Shown: piece by piece, positions 36,434-45,506 of the stretch
Layout of the letters: the number at the start of each line of letters is the position of its first letter
How positions within the stretch are numbered: position 1 is the stretch's first letter
Made by a program: the position numbers and the translations under genes
Source of the DNA: a candidate division LCP-89 bacterium B3_LCP
GTDB lineage: Bacteria > Electryoneota > B3-LCP
Assembly: GCA_005223185.1 (NCBI GenBank)
Contig: NJBN01000003.1
Coordinates: 186,001-250,000 of the forward strand
Reading direction: 5' to 3'
Length of the DNA stretch: 64,000 nucleotides
Notes under the pieces: generated by a model
What the model saw: the letters and a program-made list of their open reading frames with translations, nothing else
Told to the model about the DNA's origin: nothing
Databases searched by the model: none

Positions 36434-37159
36434 CTATTCAGGGTATTGATCCGGCACAGCCCACCACTCCCTTTCTGCTTTCCGTAAATAATCCATATCA
36501 ATACGCTGCCCAAAACCTGAGTTATCCCCACCAAGGATGTGATCAGCCTTTCTCTGCAAGTTCCCCCTATCCTTATTTGACAGATTGAGCGACACATGCC
36601 CTTTCATCATGGCGCGATAATTGGGCTCGAATGATGCGTATAAATTCAACTCCTGCAAACCTGGCATCCGATCACCGTCCGCTGTATACCATTCCGCAGC
36701 AAGCTTCGGATTCTGTGCTAAATAGAACCAGCCGTCCATCAACGCTTGCAGAAAACCGATAACCGCACCTTCGGAACTTGCTAAGAAACTCTGGCTGACT
36801 AACACCAGCGATTGAGTTAAAGAGTCTTCATTCCGGTCATTGGCGAAACGGGATACAATCACCCATCCCGGCTCTCGGATAAGGTGTTCGATCGCCTCAG
36901 TATCTGATAGGATCAAAATATCGGCAGTAATCCCCCCCTGAATATGATTGAAGGCCGCCTGCAAGTTATTCTGTTTCAGCACATCCGTGTGCATCAGTAC
37001 TCCGATTAGCTGTTGTGCCATAGGTGAATTTGCCTGGTGGGCGATTTGCAGTTCTGTCTCCGGTTTTCGCCCGCCTCTTTTACAACATGAGAAAGCCAGA
37101 ACACTCATTATGCAAACCATGCAAGCCAGCTTGCTGTATGTATTTCTGCCGTACTTCAT
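36434..37159 (-). CDS. Substrate-binding lipoprotein, SsuA/NMT1-like
   Basis: About 241 aa from the ATG at 37159 (GAGAGA before it); a longer frame to 37195 has a less likely start. The N-terminus ends in a lipobox (VLAFSCC). The order of features resembles periplasmic binding proteins for nitrate, sulfonate and thiamine precursors: NNLQAAFNHIQGG, ADILILSDTEAI, ALMDGWFYLAQNPKLAAEWY, LNLYASFEPNYRAMMK. No ABC permease or ATPase follows, so its partner is elsewhere or it acts as a receptor. The family call is moderate. Confidence 0.65.
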   Translation of the reverse strand: MKYGRNTYSKLACMVCIMSVLAFSCCKRGGRKPETELQIAHQANSPMAQQLIGVLMHTDVLKQNNLQAAFNHIQGGITADILILSDTEAIEHLIREPGWVIVSRFANDRNEDSLTQSLVLVSQSFLASSEGAVIGFLQALMDGWFYLAQNPKLAAEWYTADGDRMPGLQELNLYASFEPNYRAMMKGHVSLNLSNKDRGNLQRKADHILGGDNSGFGQRIDMDYLRKAEREWWAVPDQYPE

Positions 37160-37193
37160 TCTCTCACACCACTGTTGATTATTCCTCCAACCC

Positions 37194-37223
37194 AATATAA
37201 CAAATTTTGGGGATTTAAGTCAA
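37194..37223 (-). promoter_or_regulatory. Promoter of the substrate-binding lipoprotein gene
   Basis: TTGACT, 18 bases, TATATT on the minus strand, about 35 bases before the ATG at 37159. Confidence 0.55.
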
Positions 37224-37286
37224 GGGATAATTGGCCGTGTTGGAAGTTGGGGGAAACGATCATAAAACATTTTTTTAAAAAAGTAC

Positions 37287-37315
37287 TTGCATTATGTGAA
37301 AAAAGTGTATAAGTT
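37287..37315 (+). promoter_or_regulatory. Promoter of the sensor-kinase unit
   Basis: TTGCAT, 17 bases, TAAGTT. The leader from here to the start at 37452 is about 130 bases and contains a terminator-like hairpin. Confidence 0.45.
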
Positions 37316-37394
37316 TAGTTATCAAAGTTAAGGTAAATCTGTATAATTTTTAAAAGACTTATGTGAAGTTCTATTTCCTCAAGAAAAACAGCCT

Positions 37395-37420
37395 AACGAT
37401 CCCGTGTGATCGTTATTTTT
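37395..37420 (+). terminator. Attenuator-like hairpin upstream of the sensor kinase
   Basis: Stem AACGATC / GATCGTT followed by ATTTTT, between the promoter at 37287-37315 and the gene at 37452 on the same strand. A terminator in that position would cut off the gene unless it is read through. Confidence 0.6.
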
Positions 37421-37451
37421 ATCTGTATGACCTTTGCATGTGGGAAGAGAG

Positions 37452-39650
37452 ATGTCAGACACTGAAAGAATCTTAGAAAAAGCCATCAAATACCTTCCTT
37501 TTGATCTCCCCAATGGCGTCTATGCCGTAACCAAGGAGACCGGGAACTTTGTGGAATGCAACCGGCGCGCCAGAAAGATACTAGGATTGCCTCAAGGAGG
37601 ACCGATCGATAGTTGGTCAATTATTCACAATTATCAATATCCCAATCAGCACGAAATTATACTTGAGAAATTAGAACTTATTGAGGCTGATAGAGGATGG
37701 CTTGAAAAGGAAGTTCTTCCCATTAAGGTTGGGGAAGAGGAAAAATACGTTCAGGTTGCATGTCGCGGGATCGAGGATAGTGAGACCGGAGATATTATAG
37801 GTTACTTAGGAACCATCGATGATATCACGGAAGAGGAACGCTATCGGCAGTTATTTGAAGGATTACCAGCCGGCGTTTACCGACTTGATAAGAATGATAA
37901 TATTGTTATGGTGAACTCAGCACTCCTTGAAATGCTGGGTTATGAGTCTGAGGAAGAGTTGATTGGTACACCTATTAGAGACCTTTACGTAAACCAAAAT
38001 GATGAGAGCCGTTTTAAACAGGTGATTGTTGATAAAGGATCAGTAGTAAATCATACATTGGAATTATTAAAAAAAGACGGCGAGTCGATCTTTGTATCGG
38101 CAAACTCCTACAAAATCAAAGGTCTAATGAGTGAATACACTGGGCGTGAAGGAACTTTGACAGATATTACCTACGAAGAACGTTTTCGTCGAAATTTGGA
38201 TGACGTACCGGTGGGTTTTTATGTGGTCAGTGAAATAAATGGAGTGGATACGATAATGCATTGCAACAGGCAGCTTGAAGAAATGTTCGAGTTCGGTCCG
38301 GATGAAACAGCGATAGGATTTCCTGTTGGTGATTTGCATTGGTCAGAAGACGATACAAAAAAACTGAAGGATGCTCTGGTACAGAAATATACTGAGAGTG
38401 GCCACCCTCCCCTTTTAGGATATCATTTGTATATTAGAACAAGGAAAGGAAGGAGAAGGTTATTCGAGGTGAACAGTCGGTTAATCCACGATATAGATGG
38501 ACAGGTTATTGGTCGAACCGGTGTTGTAATAGATATCACTGAAGAGGCAGAGAGGCGTGAGAAGCTCAAAGAACTTGAGGATCTCACCGGTGACATTGGT
38601 CATGTATTACATAACTATACTTCAACACTTTTAGCAGTTAAACTCAATAACGATGTGGTGAAAAAGGCCTTGCAGCCTGATCCCTTTGATTTAAAAGAGG
38701 CACTTGAGCCCCAAAATGCTATCAGGGAACTCCAGAATCCTATAAGGTTATTAACAAATTCACTGAAAGAAATAATTGAAGTTGGATCTGAACCAGAGCG
38801 CCATTCAGCTTTACCAGAGGAAAAATGGGTGCAATTATCACACCTATTGAGTTTATTTGAAATAGATAAAGACATAGAAGAGGATCATGTCTATCTCTCC
38901 ACAGTGCGTGAAACTGTGGTATGTATTCTAAACATATGCTGTGATATAGGTAGTGGAAAGCTACCCAAAACATCGATAAAAGAATTGCGTAGAACTAGCA
39001 ATGAACTTCTGAGAATCTGCAGTCTGGTATCGCTACACAAATCGCATGACCAAATTCTCCACATGGACAATCAAGTTCGATCTCTGCGGGAACACATAAC
39101 GCTTGGATATCGCAAAGAAGAACCGCACCAATCCTTTTCGGTAAGCCATCTAATCACAAGAGCTTTCGATAATCAGGAAGAATATGCTTTAAATCAAAAG
39201 GTTACCATAAAACGCAGATATGACGATCCAGATCCGGTACTTAAAGTTGCTGAACGAGATGTTATTCGCGCGCTCTCAGATCTGCTTGAAAATGCAATTA
39301 AGTATAGCTGGAACCGTGAACGAGGCGTGGACCCATGGGTAATGATACGAATAAAACAAGATTTGGATAAACAACTCATTTTCATAGAATTTGAGAATTT
39401 CGGAGTGCCGATTCACGCTGAAGAAATAAAGAAGGATTTAGTCTTCAAGGTTGGATATCGAGGTCGATTTTCAGGAGATCGAGAGAGAATCGGAACTGGC
39501 TTGGGGCTAACCAGTGCCAGGCGAATCGCTCGAAGGCATGGTGGGGATGTGTCAATTTCAAGCCGACCTGGAAGTCCAACCGGACAATTGGATGATTACG
39601 ATCAACCCTTCATTACCACAGCGACCATGAAGCTACCACTAATAAGCTAA
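37452..39650 (+). CDS. Multi-PAS sensor histidine kinase
   Basis: About 732 aa from the ATG at 37452 (GGGAAGAGAG before it). Three PAS domains follow one another (about 10-130, 135-245, 248-370), with repeated GYLGTIDDITEEERYR-type ends. The phosphoacceptor region is atypical: GHVLHNYTSTLLAV instead of HELRTPL; His387 in LHNYTSTL is the likely site. A helical segment of about 200 residues separates it from the ATPase domain (N-box DLLENAIKYSW, G-box GTGLGLTSARRIARRHGG). No membrane helix is seen, so the sensor is cytoplasmic. The receiver gene follows after 14 bases. Confidence 0.88.
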   Translation: MSDTERILEKAIKYLPFDLPNGVYAVTKETGNFVECNRRARKILGLPQGGPIDSWSIIHNYQYPNQHEIILEKLELIEADRGWLEKEVLPIKVGEEEKYVQVACRGIEDSETGDIIGYLGTIDDITEEERYRQLFEGLPAGVYRLDKNDNIVMVNSALLEMLGYESEEELIGTPIRDLYVNQNDESRFKQVIVDKGSVVNHTLELLKKDGESIFVSANSYKIKGLMSEYTGREGTLTDITYEERFRRNLDDVPVGFYVVSEINGVDTIMHCNRQLEEMFEFGPDETAIGFPVGDLHWSEDDTKKLKDALVQKYTESGHPPLLGYHLYIRTRKGRRRLFEVNSRLIHDIDGQVIGRTGVVIDITEEAERREKLKELEDLTGDIGHVLHNYTSTLLAVKLNNDVVKKALQPDPFDLKEALEPQNAIRELQNPIRLLTNSLKEIIEVGSEPERHSALPEEKWVQLSHLLSLFEIDKDIEEDHVYLSTVRETVVCILNICCDIGSGKLPKTSIKELRRTSNELLRICSLVSLHKSHDQILHMDNQVRSLREHITLGYRKEEPHQSFSVSHLITRAFDNQEEYALNQKVTIKRRYDDPDPVLKVAERDVIRALSDLLENAIKYSWNRERGVDPWVMIRIKQDLDKQLIFIEFENFGVPIHAEEIKKDLVFKVGYRGRFSGDRERIGTGLGLTSARRIARRHGGDVSISSRPGSPTGQLDDYDQPFITTATMKLPLIS

Positions 39651-39664
39651 AACTGGAGGAATAA

Positions 39665-40165
39665 ATGAAACCGGGAGTTCTCTGGATTGAAGATGGTGCA
39701 AAAGCTAGGTTGGCAGATTTTGTCGCAGCCATCAACGTTAAAGGTGCTTATGATTTGGGAATAACTTTAAATGCATCAGACGGAATTAATCGGATCCTCG
39801 AACATCCTTTTGAGGCAATAGTCGTCGATATTCGCATTCCACCGGGGAAGAATAGTGATTGGGAAGACCTATACTCTGAAGAGGGCAGCGAAAAAGTGGC
39901 AGCGCGACTTGGGCTACATCTTCTGTACAGCCTGTTAGATCCAACCAAAGCGAGAGTTAAGATACCTAAAATTCCGCCATGGGTAACTGCAAACAGGTTT
40001 GGTATTCTGACCGTCGAGAGTAAAAAGGAATTAGAAGACGATCTGAAATATCTTAATATCAAAGTCTTCAGACAAAAAAAAGCTGAATTAGATCAGAATG
40101 CATTGCTTGAAGTGATAGAGGAGATACTGAAAAACAGGGGAATTGATTTAAAAGAGGAATGCTAA
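39665..40165 (+). CDS. Receiver-domain protein, atypical response regulator
   Basis: 166 aa. VLWIEDGAKARL supplies the acid pocket, and VVDIRIPPG (Asp near residue 57) the likely phospho-acceptor. The region from 65 to 115 is longer than in CheY and includes EKVAARLGLHLLYSL and GILTVESKKELEDDL. No DNA-binding or output domain follows, so it is a single-domain regulator. It lies 14 bases after the kinase and overlaps the membrane-protein gene by seven bases, suggesting the membrane protein is its output. Confidence 0.75.
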   Translation: MKPGVLWIEDGAKARLADFVAAINVKGAYDLGITLNASDGINRILEHPFEAIVVDIRIPPGKNSDWEDLYSEEGSEKVAARLGLHLLYSLLDPTKARVKIPKIPPWVTANRFGILTVESKKELEDDLKYLNIKVFRQKKAELDQNALLEVIEEILKNRGIDLKEEC

Positions 40166-41271
40166 ATATGGCTCCGCAACTTACAGCACCCTGGGCTACC
40201 GCTTATCTCCAGGTAATTGTCATGTTATTAGTTTTTGCCTTAGGTATCCCCGCTCTTCTCTTTCAACTATCAATCCCTGGTGAGATTCACCGGATAATTC
40301 GCCGCCGAATGAAGATGCGTTGGTTATTTATCTTGATGATCTTTATGGTTTTTGCATCAATCCTCTTCATCTGGGTATTGCACCCCTGCGGTTCAGCTTC
40401 ATTGACCAACGACATGTGTTTTTATGCAGCTTTGATCATCACAAGTATAATCGCACTGATTCTGGCATTTTGGATTCATCAATTTAGAAGGAGCGTGCGA
40501 GAAAAGATAGTAGTACAACTTACGAAAATATCAAAGAAGTCCATAAATAAAAAAAACACAGTCGATGCTCCATCACTTGCTGATTTGGTGTATTTAGGTG
40601 AGCGAGGCAAACCGGGTGATGAAAAAAGTAGTATCATTGATGCAATCAACGGACTCGCGGAGGTCATTCAGTCCGATCAGAAGTATGACGGCACCAGCCT
40701 TGAGGATGTCATTAACGGTATCGAGGCAATTCTAGTTGATCGTGAAAATCAAGGAAGCGACAAAAATTTTCTGGATGCTCTTGAAACACTAATAGGTATC
40801 AATACCAGGCTGGGTGATCGTCAGTTATCAAACAGATTTGATGCTTATGTTACCAATATGGCACTTAGTAATATAGGTATCATTTCCGTGCAAACCAAAT
40901 CTGAATCGACAGCACTAACCTTTTTAGAGGCAGTTCGAGATAACCCCAATTCACTTTTTAAGATGGGTGTAGCTGCATTAGAAGCTGAAAAATTCCAAAT
41001 TGCCACTCATGCTCTCAACAGACTCGAAGCCATTGCCGAACGGGAGGATAAGATTAAATCTAAAGGCAACGAAAACCTCTTCGGGATGCTGGCGCATTTC
41101 TGGGTAAGGAAAGGTTCAGCGCGGAGAAGAGCGCAGTTGTTTTTCACCAGGATGGAAGGTTCGTTTGAGCCCTCATTGCGAGATTGTATAACTGGAGCAA
41201 CAGAATATCACTATACCTTTGCTGACTTCACCACCGCAGATGCTCTGGGCGAGATGCTTGAAGAGGTCTAA
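40159..41271 (+). CDS. Unrecognised membrane protein of the kinase-receiver unit
   Basis: 370 aa. Three N-terminal membrane helices (about 14-36, 50-75, 88-108), then a cytoplasmic domain of about 260 residues rich in helices (LEDVINGIEAILVDRENQGSDKNFLDALETL). Lengths and membrane pattern resemble DUF2254-like proteins, but I cannot make that assignment firmly. The gene is the last of the kinase-receiver unit and is translationally coupled to the receiver. Likely the output of the signal, for example a channel or envelope protein; this is inference. Confidence 0.6.
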   Translation: MLNMAPQLTAPWATAYLQVIVMLLVFALGIPALLFQLSIPGEIHRIIRRRMKMRWLFILMIFMVFASILFIWVLHPCGSASLTNDMCFYAALIITSIIALILAFWIHQFRRSVREKIVVQLTKISKKSINKKNTVDAPSLADLVYLGERGKPGDEKSSIIDAINGLAEVIQSDQKYDGTSLEDVINGIEAILVDRENQGSDKNFLDALETLIGINTRLGDRQLSNRFDAYVTNMALSNIGIISVQTKSESTALTFLEAVRDNPNSLFKMGVAALEAEKFQIATHALNRLEAIAEREDKIKSKGNENLFGMLAHFWVRKGSARRRAQLFFTRMEGSFEPSLRDCITGATEYHYTFADFTTADALGEMLEEV

Positions 41272-41339
41272 CCAAACTGTAGAAGCATATATTATCTCAC
41301 CTTATAATTTCCCCCTTCGAAATAATTCCCTCCTCCCTC

Positions 41340-41368
41340 TTGACTTCTGAGATAATTTTGCTTACATT
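41340..41368 (+). promoter_or_regulatory. Promoter of tRNA-Val
   Basis: TTGACT, 17 bases, TACATT, ending 25 bases before the tRNA. Confidence 0.65.
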
Positions 41369-41393
41369 TATTTTTCCTACTGAAATTGTTCAT

Positions 41394-41467
41394 GGGCGAT
41401 TAGCTCAGTTGGCTAGAGTACCTGCTCGACACGCAGGGGGTCACTGGTTCAAATCCAGTATCGCCCA
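41394..41467 (+). tRNA. tRNA-Val(GAC) with unusual C33
   Basis: Full cloverleaf: acceptor GGGCGAT/ATCGCCC, D arm GCTC...GAGT, anticodon stem CCTGC/GCAGG, loop TCGACAC, T arm ACTGG TTCAAAT CCAGT, discriminator A. The anticodon GAC gives valine. Position 33 is C instead of the nearly universal T. An integrase remnant lies 109 bases downstream. Confidence 0.88.
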
Positions 41468-41575
41468 CAGCACAAAATGCTGTAATTACGATACTTCCCT
41501 GTATTCGACCATGTGGCTTTATATGGGAGAATATGGGGATTTTTGGTATTTGTGATTGCAATTTAATTGCAAAAT

Positions 41576-41858
41576 TTATCCAGCACATGTCAAAGCCTCT
41601 GCTACTTCCCTCAAATCTTCCGGCAAAACGTGAGTATAAATCTCCGTCACCTTCACCGATGAATGTCCCAGAAACTTCTGTATCTTAGTTAAATGAACTC
41701 CATTTCTAACGAGGTCAGAGGCTGCGGTATGTCTGAGATTATGAAGATGAAGATCTTTCTCTATACCGGACTTCACCAGATACCGTTTAAACTGGCGTGT
41801 AATAGACTTGGGTTTATAGTTAAACGGTTTAGGTTTCGAGTGATCGAGTGCCGTTTTC
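41576..41858 (-). pseudogene. C-terminal remnant of a tyrosine integrase
   Basis: About 94 codons remain: KPKPFNYKPKSITRQFKRY, then LHNLRHTAASDLVRNGV (His-x-x-Arg), LGHSSVKVTEIYTHVLPEDLREVAEALTCAG (catalytic Tyr). It is closely related to the end of the integrase at 48122-49135 (KPKPFNY, LGHSS, PEDLRDAAEALTCMG). The frame runs directly into an unrelated gene fragment at about 41858, so the first 240 residues are lost. Both integrases stop 110-120 bases from the 3' end of a tRNA. It marks the site of a former element. Confidence 0.85.
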
Positions 41859-42235
41859 TAAAAATATAGTCTCCTGCTTCGGATATGTCTGGATTTGATG
41901 CACCTGGCGATAAAAGAACTACCTTTGATTTTTCAGCTATAGGTGCCATTGCCAAGACAGAGGAACTAGCTATATCACCAATAACAACCGAAACATTCTC
42001 AGTAGAGATTAATTTGTTTAATGCTGACACAGCTTTTGCTGGATCGGATTGGCTATCCTCATAGATGAGTTCAATATCTTTTCCTTTCACACCTCCTGCT
42101 TCATTTACTTCCTCGAGAGAAATAGCTAATCCCATTTTGGCATTTTCCCCCTATACCGCTGCTGATCCCGTAAACGGCAAAATAGCCCCAATCTTAATCA
42201 CCCCCTCTTCCTTCTTCCCGCACCCTGCCAGGCGG
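41859..42235 (-). pseudogene. Broken branched-chain-amino-acid-type substrate-binding lipoprotein
   Basis: The minus strand reads LAGCGKKEEGVIKIGAILP, FTGSAAV, a TAG stop at 42151-42153, GENAK and then MGLAISLEEVNEAGGVKGKD...AEKSKVVLLSPGASNPDISEAGDYIF. This is the N-terminal third of a Leu/Ile/Val-binding (LivJ/LivK, Peripla_BP_6) protein, with the stop in place of the usual Tyr of VYGENAK. The signal peptide before the LAGC lipobox is cut off and the rest is replaced by the integrase remnant. Clearly dead. Confidence 0.85.
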
Positions 42236-42425
42236 TCCAAGTGGTTTTATGCAAGCGTGCCATTTCTCTACCTCCTGCTATCTAATAAAATCAATGAGTT
42301 CGGCGTTGGTATGTTCTGCCTTTAATCCTAAAATCATCAGAGCCAAAAGTCAACAACAAATTCCAGTATTTTCGAAACTGTGCTAAAACTGCAATTACAC
42401 GGTCAATAGTTCTCGATAAACGGAT

Positions 42426-44456
42426 TTACTTGAGCACCGTAATCCTCTCAGACGAAGTCTGCTGAGGAGTCTCAAGCTGGATGATATACACCCCTGACGA
42501 ATAGTCCGCTGCATTCCAGATGTGGGTGTGGGTGCCGGGTGGCTGTATGCCGGAGGTTAGAGTGGTGACTTTGGCGCCTAAGATGTTGTAAACGGCTAAA
42601 GTAGCTTCTTGCGGGGAAGGTAGCGTAAAACTGATCCAGGTGATGGGATTGGCGGGATTAGGACCGATGGATAAGTCTAACTGTGGGAATGGGGTATCCG
42701 GTCTTTTAGGACCCACTTCGTTCTGGCCGGTGACGTTGCGGAAGAAGAGAGTACCACCATTGGTGTTCCCCCCAAAGAAATCACCGTCTCCGTCTGCATC
42801 GATATCTAAAATATCGAATCCCCAGACACCTGTTGTTACCGAATAGTCTAATCCAGTGATACCATACGGAGTTTCAAGTATCATAACGGCGCTATCCGGT
42901 GTTCCGGTATTACGGTAAAAAGCGACATTCTCATCTCCATTGAAGAAGAGATCTAAATCACCATCATCGTCTATGTCCCAAAAGCGGCTCCAGCGTTGGA
43001 TTTGTACTGGATCGATCCCCTGCCAGTTATCGCTTCGCCAGACGAAGTTCGGGTTATAGATGGTTCCGGTGTTTTCAAAATGGAAGTAGCTTCCCCCCTG
43101 GTCGCAGAGAAATAGATCAAAATCTTCATCAGCATCGATGTCGGCTAAAGTGGGATATATAATCACGTGGTAAGTTCCAGGAACGAGATTGTCAGAATAG
43201 AGGATGAAGTCCGCCTCTTCTGGCGTCCCTCGGTTGATGAATAGGTACAATCCGGGTGATGGTCCGCCCAGGACACCTTCACCAGAAAAGAGATCATAAT
43301 CTCCATCAGCATCTATATCGCAGAAGAAAGGAGAGATACCGTCAACTTCTATGTTCTGATAACTGGAGGTTTCCCGAATTAAGCTTGGTGTTTCGTTGGT
43401 GCCAACATTGCGGTAAAACTGTAATTCCGTACCACAAGCTGTGAACATGTCTTCATCGCCGTCAGCGTCAATATCGATCCAATCCATTTTCGCTAAATGC
43501 CCTTCATCGATGCTGAGATAATTGGCAGTTACCAATTGAAAGTCAGCTTGTTGTGCTGAACCGATATTTTCATAAAAGAACACATCCCCTGGATTGTCTG
43601 CTGACCAGATCGGTTCCCTACCCACGAAAAGGTCATAATCACCATCACCGTCTATGTCTGCGAATTCAGGAGAAGAGTAGTCACCTACGTCTATACCTTC
43701 GTAATAATCAGTCACATAGGTAAAATTATAATTGACAGAATCACCGTCGTTGCGATAATACCAAATGCGACCGTCTTCATCACCGATGAAGAGGTCATAG
43801 TCATCATCATAATCAATGTCCGCATAACACGGATCAGAATAGTCGCCCACATCAATGTTTTCAAACATATTATTTGTTGGGTTGAAATAGAAAATAAAAG
43901 GAGTGCCATTATTTTCATAGAAACGTATTGTTCCAATTCCGGAACCAGTGAATAAATCATAGTCTCCATCTGCGTCAATATCTATTAAATCTAAATTTAC
44001 ACCCCACCAGATGATCTGTTCGAGAGAATCTGTGACAAATTCAAACTGCGGATACTGTGGTGTACCGATATTCTCAAAATACCATACTCTTTCGTCGCTG
44101 GTGGCAAATAGATCAAGGTCATCATCATTGTCAATATCACAAAGAACAGGGGCGCTCCAGCCGTCGGTCTCTAAACCACCAACAACATCGGGAGCAAATG
44201 AAAAGTTTGCCAACTGTTGGTTTCCTTCATTCCAAAATAAATAGAAGAAATGAGTGGAACCAATAAGGATATCTATTTTACCATCATCATCTAGATCCTC
44301 AAGATCTGGATTTGCATTACTGAATCCGCCCATCCAAGGCTGAAATGGTATCCATCCATCAATTTCTACTGGAATTGAATCATATTCCTGCTGGAATTCA
44401 GACTCCTGGGCAGCAAGGATTAATGGAAATAGTAGAGAAAAAGTTAGGTATTTCAT
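42426..44456 (-). CDS. FG-GAP/VCBS repeat protein with sorting domain
   Basis: 676 aa from the ATG at 44456, which follows GGAAG and opens a signal peptide (KYLTFSLLFPLILAAQ); the longer frame to 44510 has neither. The body is about ten repeats containing DIDADGDYDLF or similar, the calcium-binding FG-GAP/VCBS pattern of integrin-like propellers. The tail has GPNPANPITWISF, SGVYIIQL and ITVLK, a diverged sorting domain. Predicted calcium-binding surface adhesin. It follows the amidase gene on the same strand, with a dispersed palindrome in the gap. Confidence 0.88.
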   Translation of the reverse strand: MKYLTFSLLFPLILAAQESEFQQEYDSIPVEIDGWIPFQPWMGGFSNANPDLEDLDDDGKIDILIGSTHFFYLFWNEGNQQLANFSFAPDVVGGLETDGWSAPVLCDIDNDDDLDLFATSDERVWYFENIGTPQYPQFEFVTDSLEQIIWWGVNLDLIDIDADGDYDLFTGSGIGTIRFYENNGTPFIFYFNPTNNMFENIDVGDYSDPCYADIDYDDDYDLFIGDEDGRIWYYRNDGDSVNYNFTYVTDYYEGIDVGDYSSPEFADIDGDGDYDLFVGREPIWSADNPGDVFFYENIGSAQQADFQLVTANYLSIDEGHLAKMDWIDIDADGDEDMFTACGTELQFYRNVGTNETPSLIRETSSYQNIEVDGISPFFCDIDADGDYDLFSGEGVLGGPSPGLYLFINRGTPEEADFILYSDNLVPGTYHVIIYPTLADIDADEDFDLFLCDQGGSYFHFENTGTIYNPNFVWRSDNWQGIDPVQIQRWSRFWDIDDDGDLDLFFNGDENVAFYRNTGTPDSAVMILETPYGITGLDYSVTTGVWGFDILDIDADGDGDFFGGNTNGGTLFFRNVTGQNEVGPKRPDTPFPQLDLSIGPNPANPITWISFTLPSPQEATLAVYNILGAKVTTLTSGIQPPGTHTHIWNAADYSSGVYIIQLETPQQTSSERITVLK

Positions 44457-44477
44457 GAATTCTTCCGTTTTTTCTAA

Positions 44478-44504
44478 GGGGCAGACACAGAGGTCTGCCC
44501 CTAC
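44478..44504. repeat. Dispersed palindrome
   Basis: GGGGCAGACACAGAGGTCTGCCCCTAC between the amidase and FG-GAP genes. Fifth copy of the family with the CCCCTAC end. It could also terminate the amidase transcript (TTAGAAAAAA follows). Confidence 0.65.
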
Positions 44505-44513
44505 AATCACGTT

Positions 44514-45506
44514 CTACTTAAGTAGCAGCATCTTACCAGTATCCATAAAACTACCACCTTGCTCAAGCCCTTCTACTACCACTTTGTAGAAGTAGAGACC
44601 GGACGCTAAATGTGCAGCATTATAGTGTACTTTGGGCCAGCCTGCCTCTTTTATACCCTCGCAAATGGTTCCTAAGTTCCGACCGGATACATTAAACAGC
44701 TCAATCTTTACCATAGATCTCTGTGGCAGTTCCAGAGGAATCACAGTCTGTGCGTTGAAGGGATTAGGGTAAGATTGGTGAAGTTTGAATTCTGTTGGCA
44801 GTTGGGCTATCTCTAGGGCATGTCCTTCCACTTCACCCGCATCTCCTCCCCATCCTCCCAGATGATCCATGATTCCTTCGTACATGCCTCTGCCGTTGCC
44901 GTAGCAGTATCTATCGTGGTAGAGCCGCTGTTCTTCCAATGGATTCGATATGAACGATATTTCCGGCAGAACCGAAGGCATGTAAGTGTAAATCAGCATG
45001 TAGAAATTCTCTTCGTAAACGCCCTCTCTGCCGCAGTTGGACCAGCCGAAACCCAAACCGTTGAAATCGGTAACCCGGTGCGATATGTCAAAGGCAAGGT
45101 CTCCTGAAGTAGCCCAGCCGGTACCTTCTGCCACATAGGTCAAATGCCAATTGGGATCAGGATTGGAACTGGAGTTGTGATGCACGCAGATAGAACGATC
45201 GACGTCGTTGGAATTCATGAAATTGGCGCGCGAAGAGAGTGATAGGGTAACGTCCGTGGTGCGCGTCATGAAAACTTCGGCGTTCTGCCTGACCAGAAAA
45301 TAACGCATACCCAAACTGGCAGTCAGATTCACCTCCTTTTCCTGCAAGCCGGTCGGTCCCACCGCTCCGGGATCGGTTCCTCCGTGCCCCGGATCGATAC
45401 CAATCCGCCAGCCGGACAGATCGCCTCTGGCAGTTGAGGCAAAGACTGCAATAGTTAAAAAGATAGTTATGACCTTAAATGCACGCTCTATTTGACGGCA
45501 CATCAT
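44514..45506 (-). CDS. N-acetylmuramoyl-L-alanine amidase with sorting domain
   Basis: 330 aa from the ATG at 45506, which overlaps the upstream stop (ATGA). Signal peptide FKVITIFLTIAVFASTARG. The Amidase_3 fold is clear: IGIDPGHGGTDPGAVG (zinc His), KEVNLTASL (zinc Glu), HHNSS (zinc His), LPEISFISNPLEE (catalytic Glu). It cuts the peptide stem from peptidoglycan. The C-terminal 90 residues are a sorting domain (YPNPFNAQTVIPLELP ... SGLYFYKV ... GKMLLLK), so this amidase is probably shown on or released from the surface, perhaps against other cells. Confidence 0.92.
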   Translation of the reverse strand: MMCRQIERAFKVITIFLTIAVFASTARGDLSGWRIGIDPGHGGTDPGAVGPTGLQEKEVNLTASLGMRYFLVRQNAEVFMTRTTDVTLSLSSRANFMNSNDVDRSICVHHNSSSNPDPNWHLTYVAEGTGWATSGDLAFDISHRVTDFNGLGFGWSNCGREGVYEENFYMLIYTYMPSVLPEISFISNPLEEQRLYHDRYCYGNGRGMYEGIMDHLGGWGGDAGEVEGHALEIAQLPTEFKLHQSYPNPFNAQTVIPLELPQRSMVKIELFNVSGRNLGTICEGIKEAGWPKVHYNAAHLASGLYFYKVVVEGLEQGGSFMDTGKMLLLK

